In this document: piece by piece, positions 1-9,338 of the stretch
Position numbering within the stretch: the first letter of the stretch is position 1
Layout of the letters: each line of letters begins with the position of its first letter
From: an uncultured Verrucomicrobiae bacterium
GTDB lineage: Bacteria; Verrucomicrobiota; Verrucomicrobiia; Limisphaerales; UBA1100
Length of the DNA: 64,000 nucleotides
Assembly: GCA_937775205.1 (NCBI GenBank)
Contig: CALKBX010000008.1
Span: forward strand, 124,001-188,000
Direction: 5' to 3'
The notes under the pieces: generated by a model
The model's database searches: none
Seen by the model: the letters and a program-made list of their open reading frames with translations, nothing else
What the model was told of the DNA's origin: nothing
Translations under genes and position numbers: made by a program

Positions 1-26
1 CCATCCTTAATGCCCTGAATGGCGCC

Positions 27-1802
27 ATGGCCCGGTTGATTCCTGAAAACACCCTCGAACAGGTGCGCGCCGCCAGCGACATCGTGGAAATCATCGGCGG
101 CTATTTTCCACTCAAACGCGCCGGCGGCAATCACGTGGCGCTCTGCCCGTTTCATAAGGAAAAAAGTCCCAGCTTCAACGTCAATCCGCAGCGGCAAATT
201 TACCATTGCTTCGGCTGCCACGCGGGCGGTGATGTGTTCAAGTTCATTCAGGAATACGAGCACCTTGGGTTTCTGGACGCGGTGAAACGGCTGGCCGAGC
301 GCGCGGGCATTCCGCTGGAATTGGAGGACGACCCGCGCGCGGGCGAGAAGCGTCGCGAAAAAGATACGCTCTTAAAAGTGCACGAACAACTCGCCAAGCG
401 CTGGCACAGTGTGTTGCTCAATGACGCCGCCGGACAACCGGCGCGCGATTATTTGCAGGCACGCGGCGTGAGTGCCGAAGCGGTGGAAACCTTCCGGCTG
501 GGCTTCGCGCCGGGCGATTGGGAGGACACGGTGAACTGGGCCAAGGCGCAAAAGTACGACCCACGCGTGATGGAACAAGCCGGCTTGGTGGCCAGCAAAG
601 ACGGTCGGCAGTACGGCCGCTTTCGCGCGCGGCTGATGTTTCCCATCCGCGATGAACAAAGCCGCGTGATCGGGTTCAGCGGGCGCGTGCTCGAAGCGGA
701 TGTGAAAGGCGCCAAATATGTGAACTCGCCAGAGACGCCGCTCTTCCACAAAAGCAAAGTGATTTACGGCCTGGACAAGGCACGCCGTCCGATTATTGCC
801 GCCGAGAGCGCTCTCATCTGCGAAGGCCAGCTCGACACCATCGCGTGCCACATGGCCGGTATCGAAAACGTGGTGGCGCCGCAGGGCACCGCCCTCACCG
901 CCGACCACGCGCGCGTGCTCAAGCGTTATGCCAATGAAGTGATTTTGTGTTTTGATTCCGACACCGCCGGCCAAGCCGCCGCCGTGCGGTCGCTCGATGG
1001 GTTGCTTGAGAGCGAGCTGGCCATTCGGGTGATGACCGTGCCCGCGCCGCACGATCCGGATAGCTTCATCCGCGAAGAAGGCGCGGAAGCGTTTCGCGAA
1101 TTGATGGAAGCCGCCCCGGGATTCTTTGAATTTTTCCTGCAACATCTTGTGGCCGAAAACGACACCGGCAGCGATCGTGGCCGGCAGGCGGTCATCCGCG
1201 CCATGGGCGAGGCCGTGCGCAAAACGCGCGACGCGGTGCTGCTCGATCGCGTGGTGCAGCAAACAGCGCTGGCCGTGGGCGCGTCCGCCGAGGCGGTGCA
1301 CGCGGAGTTTGCGCGCCTGCCGAAGGAGCGCGTGTATCGCCCGCGCGAGGACGATGTCCCCTCGCCGGTGATTTCCATTGAGCCACCTTCGCGCCAGGAG
1401 GGATGGCTGTTGCGGTTGGCGTTTCACGATGCGGCATTTGGCGATTGGGTGGCGGCGCAGTTGAACCCCGAATGGGTGGAGCACGCCGGAGTGCGGCATA
1501 TTTTGGAACGTGCCCCCGAGCTGGGCATGGACGCCAGCGCGCTGGTGTCCGAGCTGGACGAGGCCAACGCGCGTTTGCTCACCGGCGTCTTGGCCGCGGA
1601 TGAACCGATCCCCAACCCGGCACATCAACTGGCGGATTTGGTGGGTCGCTTGCGCGGCCGTCATCTCGATCGGCAACTCGCCGAGCTCACGCGGCTGACC
1701 GCCCAGCCTAATTTGCCGGAGGCGGAATTGATGCGTGTGTTGGCGGAGCAGAAAGAAATTCGAGTGCAAAAACAAGAAGCCTTGCCGCCGGTGACGGGGT
1801 GA
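27..1802 (+). CDS. dnaG: DNA primase DnaG
   Basis: 591 aa; CHC2 zinc-binding motif CPFHKEKSPSFNVNPQRQIYHCFGCHAGGDVFKF; TOPRIM region ICEGQLDTIA...ILCFDSDTAGQAA. Confidence 0.97.
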   Translation: MARLIPENTLEQVRAASDIVEIIGGYFPLKRAGGNHVALCPFHKEKSPSFNVNPQRQIYHCFGCHAGGDVFKFIQEYEHLGFLDAVKRLAERAGIPLELEDDPRAGEKRREKDTLLKVHEQLAKRWHSVLLNDAAGQPARDYLQARGVSAEAVETFRLGFAPGDWEDTVNWAKAQKYDPRVMEQAGLVASKDGRQYGRFRARLMFPIRDEQSRVIGFSGRVLEADVKGAKYVNSPETPLFHKSKVIYGLDKARRPIIAAESALICEGQLDTIACHMAGIENVVAPQGTALTADHARVLKRYANEVILCFDSDTAGQAAAVRSLDGLLESELAIRVMTVPAPHDPDSFIREEGAEAFRELMEAAPGFFEFFLQHLVAENDTGSDRGRQAVIRAMGEAVRKTRDAVLLDRVVQQTALAVGASAEAVHAEFARLPKERVYRPREDDVPSPVISIEPPSRQEGWLLRLAFHDAAFGDWVAAQLNPEWVEHAGVRHILERAPELGMDASALVSELDEANARLLTGVLAADEPIPNPAHQLADLVGRLRGRHLDRQLAELTRLTAQPNLPEAELMRVLAEQKEIRVQKQEALPPVTG

Positions 1803-1831
1803 ATTAGGGAAGCTTCGTTCTCTCAATGTAA

Positions 1832-1878
1832 CCCGGGCCGGTGGCCCGGGTGAGGACGCGCACAGCGCGTCCCTACCA
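1832..1878. repeat. Modular palindromic element (copy R1), between convergent genes
   Basis: CCCGGGCCggtGGCCCGGG followed by GGACGCGCacaGCGCGTCC and a CCTACC end; 30 nt after dnaG stop. Confidence 0.75.
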
Positions 1879-1881
1879 AGC

Positions 1882-4800
1882 CTAATCTACAAAGGCGATC
1901 TCGTTGGAGAGGAGGAGGACTTGGACGTATTTTTCCCAGGCGTTGAGGGGCTTGGGTTTGTAGGTGGTGCCGAGGAATTCGGTGGAGGCTTGCCAGGAGG
2001 TGACTTGTAGTGAGCCGGCTTTTTTGTTCATGGCGTCGGCGATTTCTGTCTTGATACTCACGGTGGGGTTCCACGTGAATTGATCCTGCTGGGGATTGTC
2101 GAGTTTGTAAATGCGTTGGGTGCTGGCGAGGGCCTTGGGGTCGATGACTTTGCCGCTGTACACGATGAAGTCGATGGTGTCGCCACGCTTCACGGTGATG
2201 TTGGAGAGGTTGCTATCGCGCTGGGTGCGGCGGATGTTGTTGCGCCAAAGTTCTTTGCCGAGGCGTGCGTTGCCATTGGATGTGCGGCTGTGGACGATGA
2301 CGCCGGTGACGCCGTCCCACACTTTTTCATCGTAAAACTTGCGTAAGGGGTCGCCCATTTTGTCCTTGCGGGCGGCTTCGGCTTTGTCGTCGAGCTTATG
2401 CTCGAGGCGGGCGCTGACATTCACGATGGTGTCGGCTGGGGCCACCCAGCGGCGGATGACCGCGACGCTGGGATGCGAGCTGGGATGGCCGCCGGTGGCG
2501 GTGAGCTTGAGCGGGCCAAACTGTGGAGTGTTGCCTTTCCAAACTTTGCCATCGGTGAAGGGGAATTGGTGGAACTTGATGGCGTAAAGTTTTTGCTTTT
2601 CGTCGTAGCGATCGGCTTGGCCGTAGCCGTTGTACCAGGTGGGGGCGCTTTTCATGGCGCCGGTGGTGACGCCGCCGGTTTGTTGCTGGAGATAGCGCAC
2701 GCCGAGCTTCAGCTCGATGGGCTCGGGGGCGCGCTGGTAGATCATGTTGTAAAGCGCGGTGATGCGGGCGTGGTCGTCCTGAATGGCAGAGAATTCCTTG
2801 CGGTTGACGAGTTGATGGGCAAGGTCGGCCACCATCGGGCTGTTCATCATGAAGAGCGCCTGCTGGGCGACGGTGGAAGTGAAGCGTTGGCCGGCGGTTT
2901 TATCGGGGTTGGCAAAATCGAAGGTCTTGAAAACGTCATCGAGATTGCGGCGGTCGATAAGGGCGTAGACGGTGCGGCGATAGTTGGGGTCACCGCCGGT
3001 GAGGCGCAGGGGTTTGCCGCCCATAGTGAGGTCGGACTTGCCGGAGACGGTGAGCATGCCGTCGCGGAAGGCCTCGAAGTCCAACCGGCGGCGATCCATT
3101 TTGTAGTAATAAACGTTGTTGGGATCTTTGATACTGTAGCGCGGGTTGTCGTCGCTGGTTTGCTGGTAGGTGTTGGACATGAGGATGTGCTTGTGCAGTG
3201 TTTTCATGGACCAATTGTGGGTGGTGAAATACCACGCGAGGTAATCGAGCAACTCGGGGTGGGAAGGATCCATGGCGCGTACGCCGAACTCGTTGACGGA
3301 GCTGACGATGCCCTTGCCAAAATGGAGCATCCAAATGCGGTTCACCATTACGCGGGCGGTGAGGGGATTTTCCTTGCTGGCAATGGCCTTGGCCATCTCG
3401 AGGCGGCCGCTGGAGTTCTTGGGGAAGGGCTGGCGATCTTCGCCGGATAGGATTTCCAAGAATTGGCGTGGGGCTTCCTTGCCACGCTGGTTGCGGTTGC
3501 CCTTGATCATGATTTTCTCGTTGTGAGGGTTACTATCTATCATCACCATGGCTAGAGGCGGTGAGCCAGCGTGGTTGATCTTGAGGCTCTCAATCTTACT
3601 GAGAAAACGTTCACGTTCCTCGCGTTCAAGGCCGCCGTTGCGGCGTTTGAGTGCATCGAAATTGGATTTGCAGGGATGACCACTTTCAAAGATGACGCGC
3701 CGAACCTCTTCCATATTTTTCGCGTAGTCCTTGCCAAACTGTTTGTCGAATTCCACGCCGAACCGTTTTTGGGCGTCCTCCATATTTTTGGGCGGGGTCA
3801 GCGTTTCGCCGGGCTTGGCCGTGGCGCGCTTGGCGGTGTATTGCTGAATTGCAAAGCGCCATTGTTGGTCGGAAATTTTGAACAGGGCGTCGTAGCGTTT
3901 CATCACATCACCCATGGAGGTGGGGGGTGAACTGGCGGGGAAATATTTGGCCACGATGGGGTTGATGCGTTTGGCGCGTTTATTTTTTGGATCGGGCTTG
4001 GCAAGCAGAGGCTTGAGCTTGGCTTGCGCCTTGGCCAGCTCGGCGGGAATGAAGCGGCCGGCGGCGTTGGTGGATACGTTTCCGTAGGTGACCCACGGGC
4101 CGAACACTCGGTCGTCCTCGCGTTTGCGGCGCATGTAGTTCTGCCAAGTATCGCCCACATCACCAATGAGCTTAACGTCACTTTTCTTCTTCTTGCCTTT
4201 GGTTGCTTTTTTAATCAACTCATCGAGCGTGCGCTCAAATTCGCGGCGTTTATCGCGCACGCGCACATCGTTCTTGGTAAACATGTGGGTCCAATACATG
4301 TAGGTGGCTGCGTTTTGGCGGGAATTATTGTTGTTCTCATATTCCTTTCCTAAACGATACTGCGCGTGGTTTTTTTCCAGCTCCTTCAGTTTGGATTGAT
4401 AATCTGCAATATCGGAGCTGCCCGCGTAAGCGTCTTGGCTGCTTCCGTTGGCGGTCGAAGGGTTCAGCACGTATTTTCCATCCTTGAGCTTGTCATCATC
4501 GTTGGGTTCTCTGGAGCTCTTGAACACGCCGTAGAGAGCGTAGTAGTCAGCAGTGGGCACGGGATCAAACTTGTGGTCGTGGCAGCGTGCGCAGTAGACG
4601 GCGAGACCGAGGGTGCCACGGGTCAGCACATCGATGCGGTCATCAATTACATCATCGCTATTGTCTTGGGGATTATCTTTGCGTCCGAGGGTGAGGAAAC
4701 CCATGGCAGCAAGGTCACCGTGGCTGGACTTTTGTTGGTCGGCGGCGATTTGGTCGATGAGAAATTTGTCATACGGCTTGTCTTCATTGAGTGAATTGAT

Positions 4801-5667
4801 CACCCAGTCGCGGTAGGTGTAGGCATAGAGATAGCGCGATACGTTATTACGGCGGTTGTCCGCGCCGGTGGTGTCGGCATAACGGGCGACATCCAGCCAA
4901 TAACGGCCCCAGCGTTCGCCGTATTGCGGGCTGGCCAGCAGGCGGTCGACGACTTGCTCGTAGGTTTCCTGCCCGTTTGTGAAACTCTGGATATCCTCGT
5001 AGCTGGGCGGCAGGCCGATGAGGTCAAAATACACGCGGCGTAGGAGTGCCCATTTTTCCGCCGGGAGTGAGGGCACCATATTTTGTTCCTCGAGGGTTTT
5101 GAGGATGTACGCGTCGATGGGGTTTTGAATCCAGCCCTTGAGTTTGCCGTTGAACACATATTCTGGCAGAGGCGGTGCTGGGGTTTTTACTTTTTGAAAT
5201 GCCCAGTGAGCCTTTGCTTTTTCTTTGTCGGACTGGGTCTTGATGACGCCGACAGCTTTACCTGTGCGGGGGTCAGGCGCACCGCGGCGGATCCAGTTTT
5301 CGAGTTCGGAGATCTGCTCGTCGGTGAGCGGATCTTTATTGGAAGGCGGCATGGGGTCGGCAAGGTTTTTAATGCGCTGGACCATAACGCTTTTGCCCGG
5401 ATCACCCGGCACCACGGCGGGGCCAGTCTCGCCGCCATTGCGCACGCCGCCTTTACTGCCGAGGTCCAGCCCGCCTTTGGTGGCACCGTCGCCATGGCAA
5501 TTGTAGCAGTTTTCCGCGAGGATGGGCCGGATCTTGGCCTCGAAATATTCCTGGTCTGCCGGCGAAATTTCTTGGGCGGTTGCTGCGTTGGTGAGCCAAA
5601 CCAAAACGACCGCGATCAGTGCGGTCGGCTGGAGTTTGTTGAGTGTGCGGGTGAGGTTATTTTTCAT
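1882..5667 (-). CDS. PSD1/PSCyt1 domain protein (planctomycete cytochrome c + DUF1549 + DUF1553)
   Basis: Long ORF with signal peptide, ENCYNCHGDG CxxCH, RVYFDLIGLPPSYEDI, YGERWGRYWLDVARYADT, MVNRIWMLHFGKGIV motifs. Confidence 0.93.
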   Translation of the reverse strand: MKNNLTRTLNKLQPTALIAVVLVWLTNAATAQEISPADQEYFEAKIRPILAENCYNCHGDGATKGGLDLGSKGGVRNGGETGPAVVPGDPGKSVMVQRIKNLADPMPPSNKDPLTDEQISELENWIRRGAPDPRTGKAVGVIKTQSDKEKAKAHWAFQKVKTPAPPLPEYVFNGKLKGWIQNPIDAYILKTLEEQNMVPSLPAEKWALLRRVYFDLIGLPPSYEDIQSFTNGQETYEQVVDRLLASPQYGERWGRYWLDVARYADTTGADNRRNNVSRYLYAYTYRDWVINSLNEDKPYDKFLIDQIAADQQKSSHGDLAAMGFLTLGRKDNPQDNSDDVIDDRIDVLTRGTLGLAVYCARCHDHKFDPVPTADYYALYGVFKSSREPNDDDKLKDGKYVLNPSTANGSSQDAYAGSSDIADYQSKLKELEKNHAQYRLGKEYENNNNSRQNAATYMYWTHMFTKNDVRVRDKRREFERTLDELIKKATKGKKKKSDVKLIGDVGDTWQNYMRRKREDDRVFGPWVTYGNVSTNAAGRFIPAELAKAQAKLKPLLAKPDPKNKRAKRINPIVAKYFPASSPPTSMGDVMKRYDALFKISDQQWRFAIQQYTAKRATAKPGETLTPPKNMEDAQKRFGVEFDKQFGKDYAKNMEEVRRVIFESGHPCKSNFDALKRRNGGLEREERERFLSKIESLKINHAGSPPLAMVMIDSNPHNEKIMIKGNRNQRGKEAPRQFLEILSGEDRQPFPKNSSGRLEMAKAIASKENPLTARVMVNRIWMLHFGKGIVSSVNEFGVRAMDPSHPELLDYLAWYFTTHNWSMKTLHKHILMSNTYQQTSDDNPRYSIKDPNNVYYYKMDRRRLDFEAFRDGMLTVSGKSDLTMGGKPLRLTGGDPNYRRTVYALIDRRNLDDVFKTFDFANPDKTAGQRFTSTVAQQALFMMNSPMVADLAHQLVNRKEFSAIQDDHARITALYNMIYQRAPEPIELKLGVRYLQQQTGGVTTGAMKSAPTWYNGYGQADRYDEKQKLYAIKFHQFPFTDGKVWKGNTPQFGPLKLTATGGHPSSHPSVAVIRRWVAPADTIVNVSARLEHKLDDKAEAARKDKMGDPLRKFYDEKVWDGVTGVIVHSRTSNGNARLGKELWRNNIRRTQRDSNLSNITVKRGDTIDFIVYSGKVIDPKALASTQRIYKLDNPQQDQFTWNPTVSIKTEIADAMNKKAGSLQVTSWQASTEFLGTTYKPKPLNAWEKYVQVLLLSNEIAFVD

Positions 5668-5743
5668 GGCACAAGTTTGCATTCGATATTTCCACGGACC
5701 CCGTGTGGGAGAGCGCGGGGTAATTTAATTTGTAAACTGTTGG

Positions 5744-7159
5744 CTATGCGATCACGCCTTCTACCACAGTACCACCCTGTGGCAGCGTGCGGGTGGGTTG
5801 GGTGAGTCGGAAATCCCGGCCGCCATTGCGGAAGGTGAGTTGTTCGTGGTCAAACCCAAGCTGGTTGAGCACCGTGGCGTGCAAATCTTTCACGTGGACT
5901 TTATTTTCCACGGCTGATCCGCCCAGATCATCGGTGGAGCCGTAGCCGATTCCGCCCTTGATGCCGCCGCCGGCGAGCACGGTGCTCATGCCTCGCGCGT
6001 TGTGGCTGCGTCCGCCGCCGCCATCTTCGGTGGGGCTCCGGCCAAATTCGCTGGAGATATAAATCAGTGTGTCCTCGAACAGGCCGCGTTCCTTGAGGTC
6101 ATCCATCAACGCGCCCACGGCGGGATCGAGCTGTTGGGCATTGCCCGCAGCGCGCCTGGCGATGCCATTGTGAAGATCCCAACCGCCTTGGCTTACTTGG
6201 ACGAAGCGCACGCCGCGCTCGAGCAAACGCCGCGCGATGAGCAGCTGCCGGCCTTGACCGTTGTTGCCGTACTTGGCGCGGGTCTCGGGTTTTTCGCCAG
6301 CGATGTCGAAGGCCTCGCGGGCGTCAGTTTGCATGCGGTACGCCAGCTCGAAAGTGTTGATGCGCGCTTCGAGTGCGCCTTCGGCCTGTCGCTTTTGTTT
6401 GTGAATCTCGTTGAGCTTCAGCAGCAAGTCCAATTGCTTGCGCTGATCTTTTCGGCTGGCGAAATCGCTCTTGATGTTCTTGATGATGTCTTCGATTTTC
6501 GTGTTATTGGAATCCACGAAAGTGCCTTGGAACGCGCCGGGCAAAAAGGCGTTGGTGTAGTTGCGCGCGTCGGGCGAGTTGCCGGGGCGCATGGTGATGA
6601 AGCCGGGTAGATTTTGGTTTTCCGTGCCGAGACCGTACAGCGCCCAACTGCCAACGGCGGGGCGGATTTCCTGCATCTCGCCGGTGTTCATCATATAAGT
6701 GGCCGGGCCGTGCGCGGGGGCATCGGTGTAGAGCGAGCGGATGATCGCGATGTCATCAGCGTGCCGACCGATGTTCGGCCAGATTTCGCTCATCTGCAAA
6801 CCGCTCTGGCCGAACTTTGGAAACTTAAACGGCGAGGCGAGCAGCTTGCGATTGCCGGTCTGTTTGCCGCCGTTGCTGTTTAGCTCTGGCCGGGGATCCC
6901 ACAAATCCATGTGCGGCGCCGCGCCCTGCAAAAAGACGTGCAACACCCGCTTGGCTTTGGCCTTGTTGGGCGGCTGTTTCGGGGCGAGTGCGCCCTTGCT
7001 GCCGTCTTGGCCAAATCCCTGTTCGGCCAACATGCACGAGAGCGCTATTGCGCCAAAGCCGCCGCCCGCTTGCGTGAGCCATTGGCGGCGGTTCAAAAAC
7101 AAATCCTCGGTGCGGGCCGTGTGATCGGCGCGGTTATATAGTGCGTATTCCTCGTTCAT
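5744..7159 (-). CDS. DUF1501 (sulfatase-like) protein
   Basis: Tat-like N-terminus NRRQWLTQAGGGFGAIALS; HVFLQGAAPHMDLWDPRPELN; SSEFGRSPTEDGGGGRSHNARGMSTVLAGGGIKGG. Confidence 0.93.
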   Translation of the reverse strand: MNEEYALYNRADHTARTEDLFLNRRQWLTQAGGGFGAIALSCMLAEQGFGQDGSKGALAPKQPPNKAKAKRVLHVFLQGAAPHMDLWDPRPELNSNGGKQTGNRKLLASPFKFPKFGQSGLQMSEIWPNIGRHADDIAIIRSLYTDAPAHGPATYMMNTGEMQEIRPAVGSWALYGLGTENQNLPGFITMRPGNSPDARNYTNAFLPGAFQGTFVDSNNTKIEDIIKNIKSDFASRKDQRKQLDLLLKLNEIHKQKRQAEGALEARINTFELAYRMQTDAREAFDIAGEKPETRAKYGNNGQGRQLLIARRLLERGVRFVQVSQGGWDLHNGIARRAAGNAQQLDPAVGALMDDLKERGLFEDTLIYISSEFGRSPTEDGGGGRSHNARGMSTVLAGGGIKGGIGYGSTDDLGGSAVENKVHVKDLHATVLNQLGFDHEQLTFRNGGRDFRLTQPTRTLPQGGTVVEGVIA

Positions 7160-7381
7160 GGGCGATGGGTTGTTTGGGTTATTAGGTTTTCTAAATCAGC
7201 TTCTCTATGAAGCATACCACGAAATGGCGAACACGCAACGGGAAACTGCCTTTTTCCCAGAAAAACTGGGCAGGTCAAGCAAGGTGCGATTTGGGTGCGC
7301 CGCGTCATGGCAATAGATGATGGCCCCTCCCAAAACCTTAGCAGCTGGGCATAAGTTTTCTGCCGGGTCAATAACGCGGCA

Positions 7382-7409
7382 TTGAGTTTTGGCCGGTCGC
7401 CGCTAGAGT
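7382..7409 (+). promoter_or_regulatory. Putative promoter, leaderless geometry (TTGAGT-N16-TAGAGT-N6-ATG)
   Basis: -35 at 7382-7387, -10 at 7404-7409, ATG at 7416. Confidence 0.55.
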
Positions 7410-7415
7410 TTCGCC

Positions 7416-7862
7416 ATGCGAGGACTTGCGTTTTTCTTTATTGGCCTCATCGCCTTTAGTTGGCTCGGCTGCGGCTCCATCAGCCGTGAGCCCGGGCTCA
7501 TCAAAGTGTTGCCGCATTATCTCGACCAGTACGGCCGCCACACCACCGGCGTCACCCTCGTTGAGCGCGACATGTATCAACTGGAACTCCGCAAAGATCC
7601 CGCCGCCGTGCATGGCGTGCGTTACAACGTCAACTGGCGCGGCAACGCGGAGATGACCGTGCGCCTCGAACTTCGCAGCACCAAGGCCGGCGTCGCTCCT
7701 CTCATCCTCGAGCAAACCGCCACCCCCGAAGGCGGCAACACTTGGACACCTATCCTCATCGATTTGGAAACCTACAAAAAATTTGGTCAATCCGAATCCT
7801 GGCGCGTCACCCTCTGGCAGGACGGCGAGCAAGTCGCCGAGCAAGCGTCGTTTCTTTGGTAA
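7416..7862 (+). CDS. Small putative lipoprotein of unknown function
   Basis: 148 aa; signal peptide with lipobox-like SWLGCGS. Confidence 0.75.
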   Translation: MRGLAFFFIGLIAFSWLGCGSISREPGLIKVLPHYLDQYGRHTTGVTLVERDMYQLELRKDPAAVHGVRYNVNWRGNAEMTVRLELRSTKAGVAPLILEQTATPEGGNTWTPILIDLETYKKFGQSESWRVTLWQDGEQVAEQASFLW

Positions 7863-7875
7863 GCGTTTTTATGTA

Positions 7876-7951
7876 CCCGGGCCGGTGGCCCGGGTTGGTT
7901 TTTGGTAGGGACACGCTTCGCGTGTCCGGACGCGCGAAGCGCGTCCCTACC
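7876..7951. repeat. Modular palindromic element (copy R2)
   Basis: CCCGGGCCggtGGCCCGGG then GGTAGGGACACGCttcGCGTGTCC-GGACGCGCgaaGCGCGTCCCTACC; just 3' of the preceding stop codon. Confidence 0.8.
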
Positions 7952-8103
7952 GAAACTCAGGTTATCCCCCGAACCCCCGCCATTCACCATTCCCTCTCTA
8001 AGCTGCGTATAACCATCGAGCAGTTTAAAATAACTCCCGCGTGCATCCTTCATCCGAGTCGCGTAAAACATTACTCACGAAAGTGGCTGAGTGCGCACGA
8101 CAC

Positions 8104-8182
8104 GGGACGACTAGGGCGGATCCAGCCAGCTTTCGCAGGGAGGCTACGGGACCGCCCGATGCCGAAAAACTCAACCGGTCCT
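8104..8182. other. Candidate structured RNA/DNA element, strand unresolved
   Basis: Nested complementarities: GGGAC(8104-8108)/GTCCT(8178-8182), GGGCGG(8114-8119)/CCGCCC(8152-8157), AGCC(8124-8127)/GGCT(8142-8145); no convincing coding ORF. Confidence 0.35.
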
Positions 8183-8249
8183 GTCCACACCTACACCCAC
8201 CCCCCATAAACCCACCACGGCATCGGTGCGTTCGCGCGCGCTGCTCGCC

Positions 8250-8313
8250 GGTTGATAATTGAGGGTTGATGGTGAAACCGATTTCCATCAACCCTCATCC
8301 ATCAACGATCAAC
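8250..8313. repeat. Compound inverted repeat at the 5' end of arsC
   Basis: Perfect 12-bp arms GAGGGTTGATGG (8261-8272)/CCATCAACCCTC (8285-8296), flanked by GTTGAT/ATCAAC. Confidence 0.75.
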
Positions 8314-8732
8314 CTCTCATATTAATCCTCTGCACCGGCAACAGCTGCCGCAGCCATCTCGCCGAAGGCATCCTGCGCGCCGCGCTCGGCGACGCCGCCA
8401 TCGTGGCCAGTGCGGGATCCAACCCCACCGGCACGGTGCACCCGATGGCAATCGAGGTGATGGCCGAGATCGGCATTGATATTAGCACCCACACCTCCAA
8501 GCATTTGAATGAATTTTTAGAAAAAGAAGTGCACACCGTCATCACCGTTTGCGGCAATGCCGATGCCGCTTGCCCCACCTTCCCCGGCCAAGCCGCCAAA
8601 CACCATTGGCCCTTTGATGACCCCGCAAAGGCCGAAGGTAACGAAGAAGAGGTCTGCCCCACCTTCCGCCGCGTGCGCGATGAGATTCGCGCGAAGTTTG
8701 AAGCCTACGCGCGGGAGCAATTGACCGGCTAA
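8259..8732 (+). CDS. arsC: Arsenate reductase, low-MW protein-tyrosine-phosphatase family (start uncertain)
   Basis: ILILCTGNSCRSHLAEGILRAALGD; ASAGSNPTGTVHPMAIEVMAEIGIDISTHTSK; WPFDDPAKAEG. Confidence 0.9.
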   Translation: MRVDGETDFHQPSSINDQPLILILCTGNSCRSHLAEGILRAALGDAAIVASAGSNPTGTVHPMAIEVMAEIGIDISTHTSKHLNEFLEKEVHTVITVCGNADAACPTFPGQAAKHHWPFDDPAKAEGNEEEVCPTFRRVRDEIRAKFEAYAREQLTG

Positions 8733-9205
8733 TTCTGCTTCGGCCGCCCCGCTTGTTTGGCGCGGATGAAATCGGAATGCTCCAGCCGCAGCAACTCTGT
8801 GGTGCGGCGAATGAGATGCTCCTCGTATTTATCCAAGTCACCATCGGCAAACGCCACGCGCCACATCGCCGTCAGCATCGCGCACTTTTGCTCGCGCGTG
8901 CAGCGTTGACTGATGAGATGCGTGTACGGAAATAAATCCGTGGCCCCCTCCGTCTCCGCCTTGGCTTGATCCAGCAGCGCTGTCACCGTCGCGCGCTTCA
9001 GCCCCAGCTCACTTTCCAACGCGCGCAAAATCGCCTGCGTCTCCTTCGGGTCATCCTTATAATCCGCCTCCGCCACCTCCAGCAACAAGGCCGCACACGC
9101 CATGTGCAACTGCTCCGGCGAAATCTCCGGCTCCGCCGCGCCTTCGCCAGTCGATGCTGATTCCGTTTCAGTTTTCCCGCCAAATAATTTATCAAAAATT
9201 CCCAT
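8729..9205 (-). CDS. TerB-family (tellurite resistance-like) protein
   Basis: MGIFDKLFGG...LHMACAALLLEVAEADYKDDPKE...MLTAMWRVAFADGDLDKYEEHLIRRTTELL pattern. Confidence 0.85.
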   Translation of the reverse strand: MGIFDKLFGGKTETESASTGEGAAEPEISPEQLHMACAALLLEVAEADYKDDPKETQAILRALESELGLKRATVTALLDQAKAETEGATDLFPYTHLISQRCTREQKCAMLTAMWRVAFADGDLDKYEEHLIRRTTELLRLEHSDFIRAKQAGRPKQN

Positions 9206-9214
9206 GCGCGGAGG

Positions 9215-9243
9215 AGCCTAAAGACAAATACAGAAAACGTCCA
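9215..9243 (-). promoter_or_regulatory. Putative promoter (TGGACG-N17-TAGGCT)
   Basis: Minus strand; -10 ends 9 nt before ATG of the TerB gene. Confidence 0.5.
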
Positions 9244-9338
9244 CCCCGGGAGCACACGACCCAGGCGGAGCTTCGCCCCTTTTATGGTTTTCCCTCGACT
9301 CTCGACCTTCGGCCCTCGCCTCCACTACCCTCCAGCCC

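Noticed and set aside
372-1826. 484-aa ORF antisense to dnaG
   Set aside because: Mirror ORF from GC-rich third positions; His/Arg-rich low-complexity translation and fully overlaps a clear dnaG.
2398-3450. 350-aa plus-strand ORF inside the PSD1 gene
   Set aside because: Antisense to a strongly supported coding region; Gly/Ala/Val-rich composition typical of spurious ORFs.
8041-8262. 73-aa plus-strand ORF upstream of arsC
   Set aside because: Overlaps a region with strong internal complementarity; no start context or recognisable domain; treated as possible ncRNA instead.
8729-9205. Tellurite (ter) resistance operon
   Set aside because: Only an orphan TerB-like domain protein; no terC/D/E/Z neighbours.
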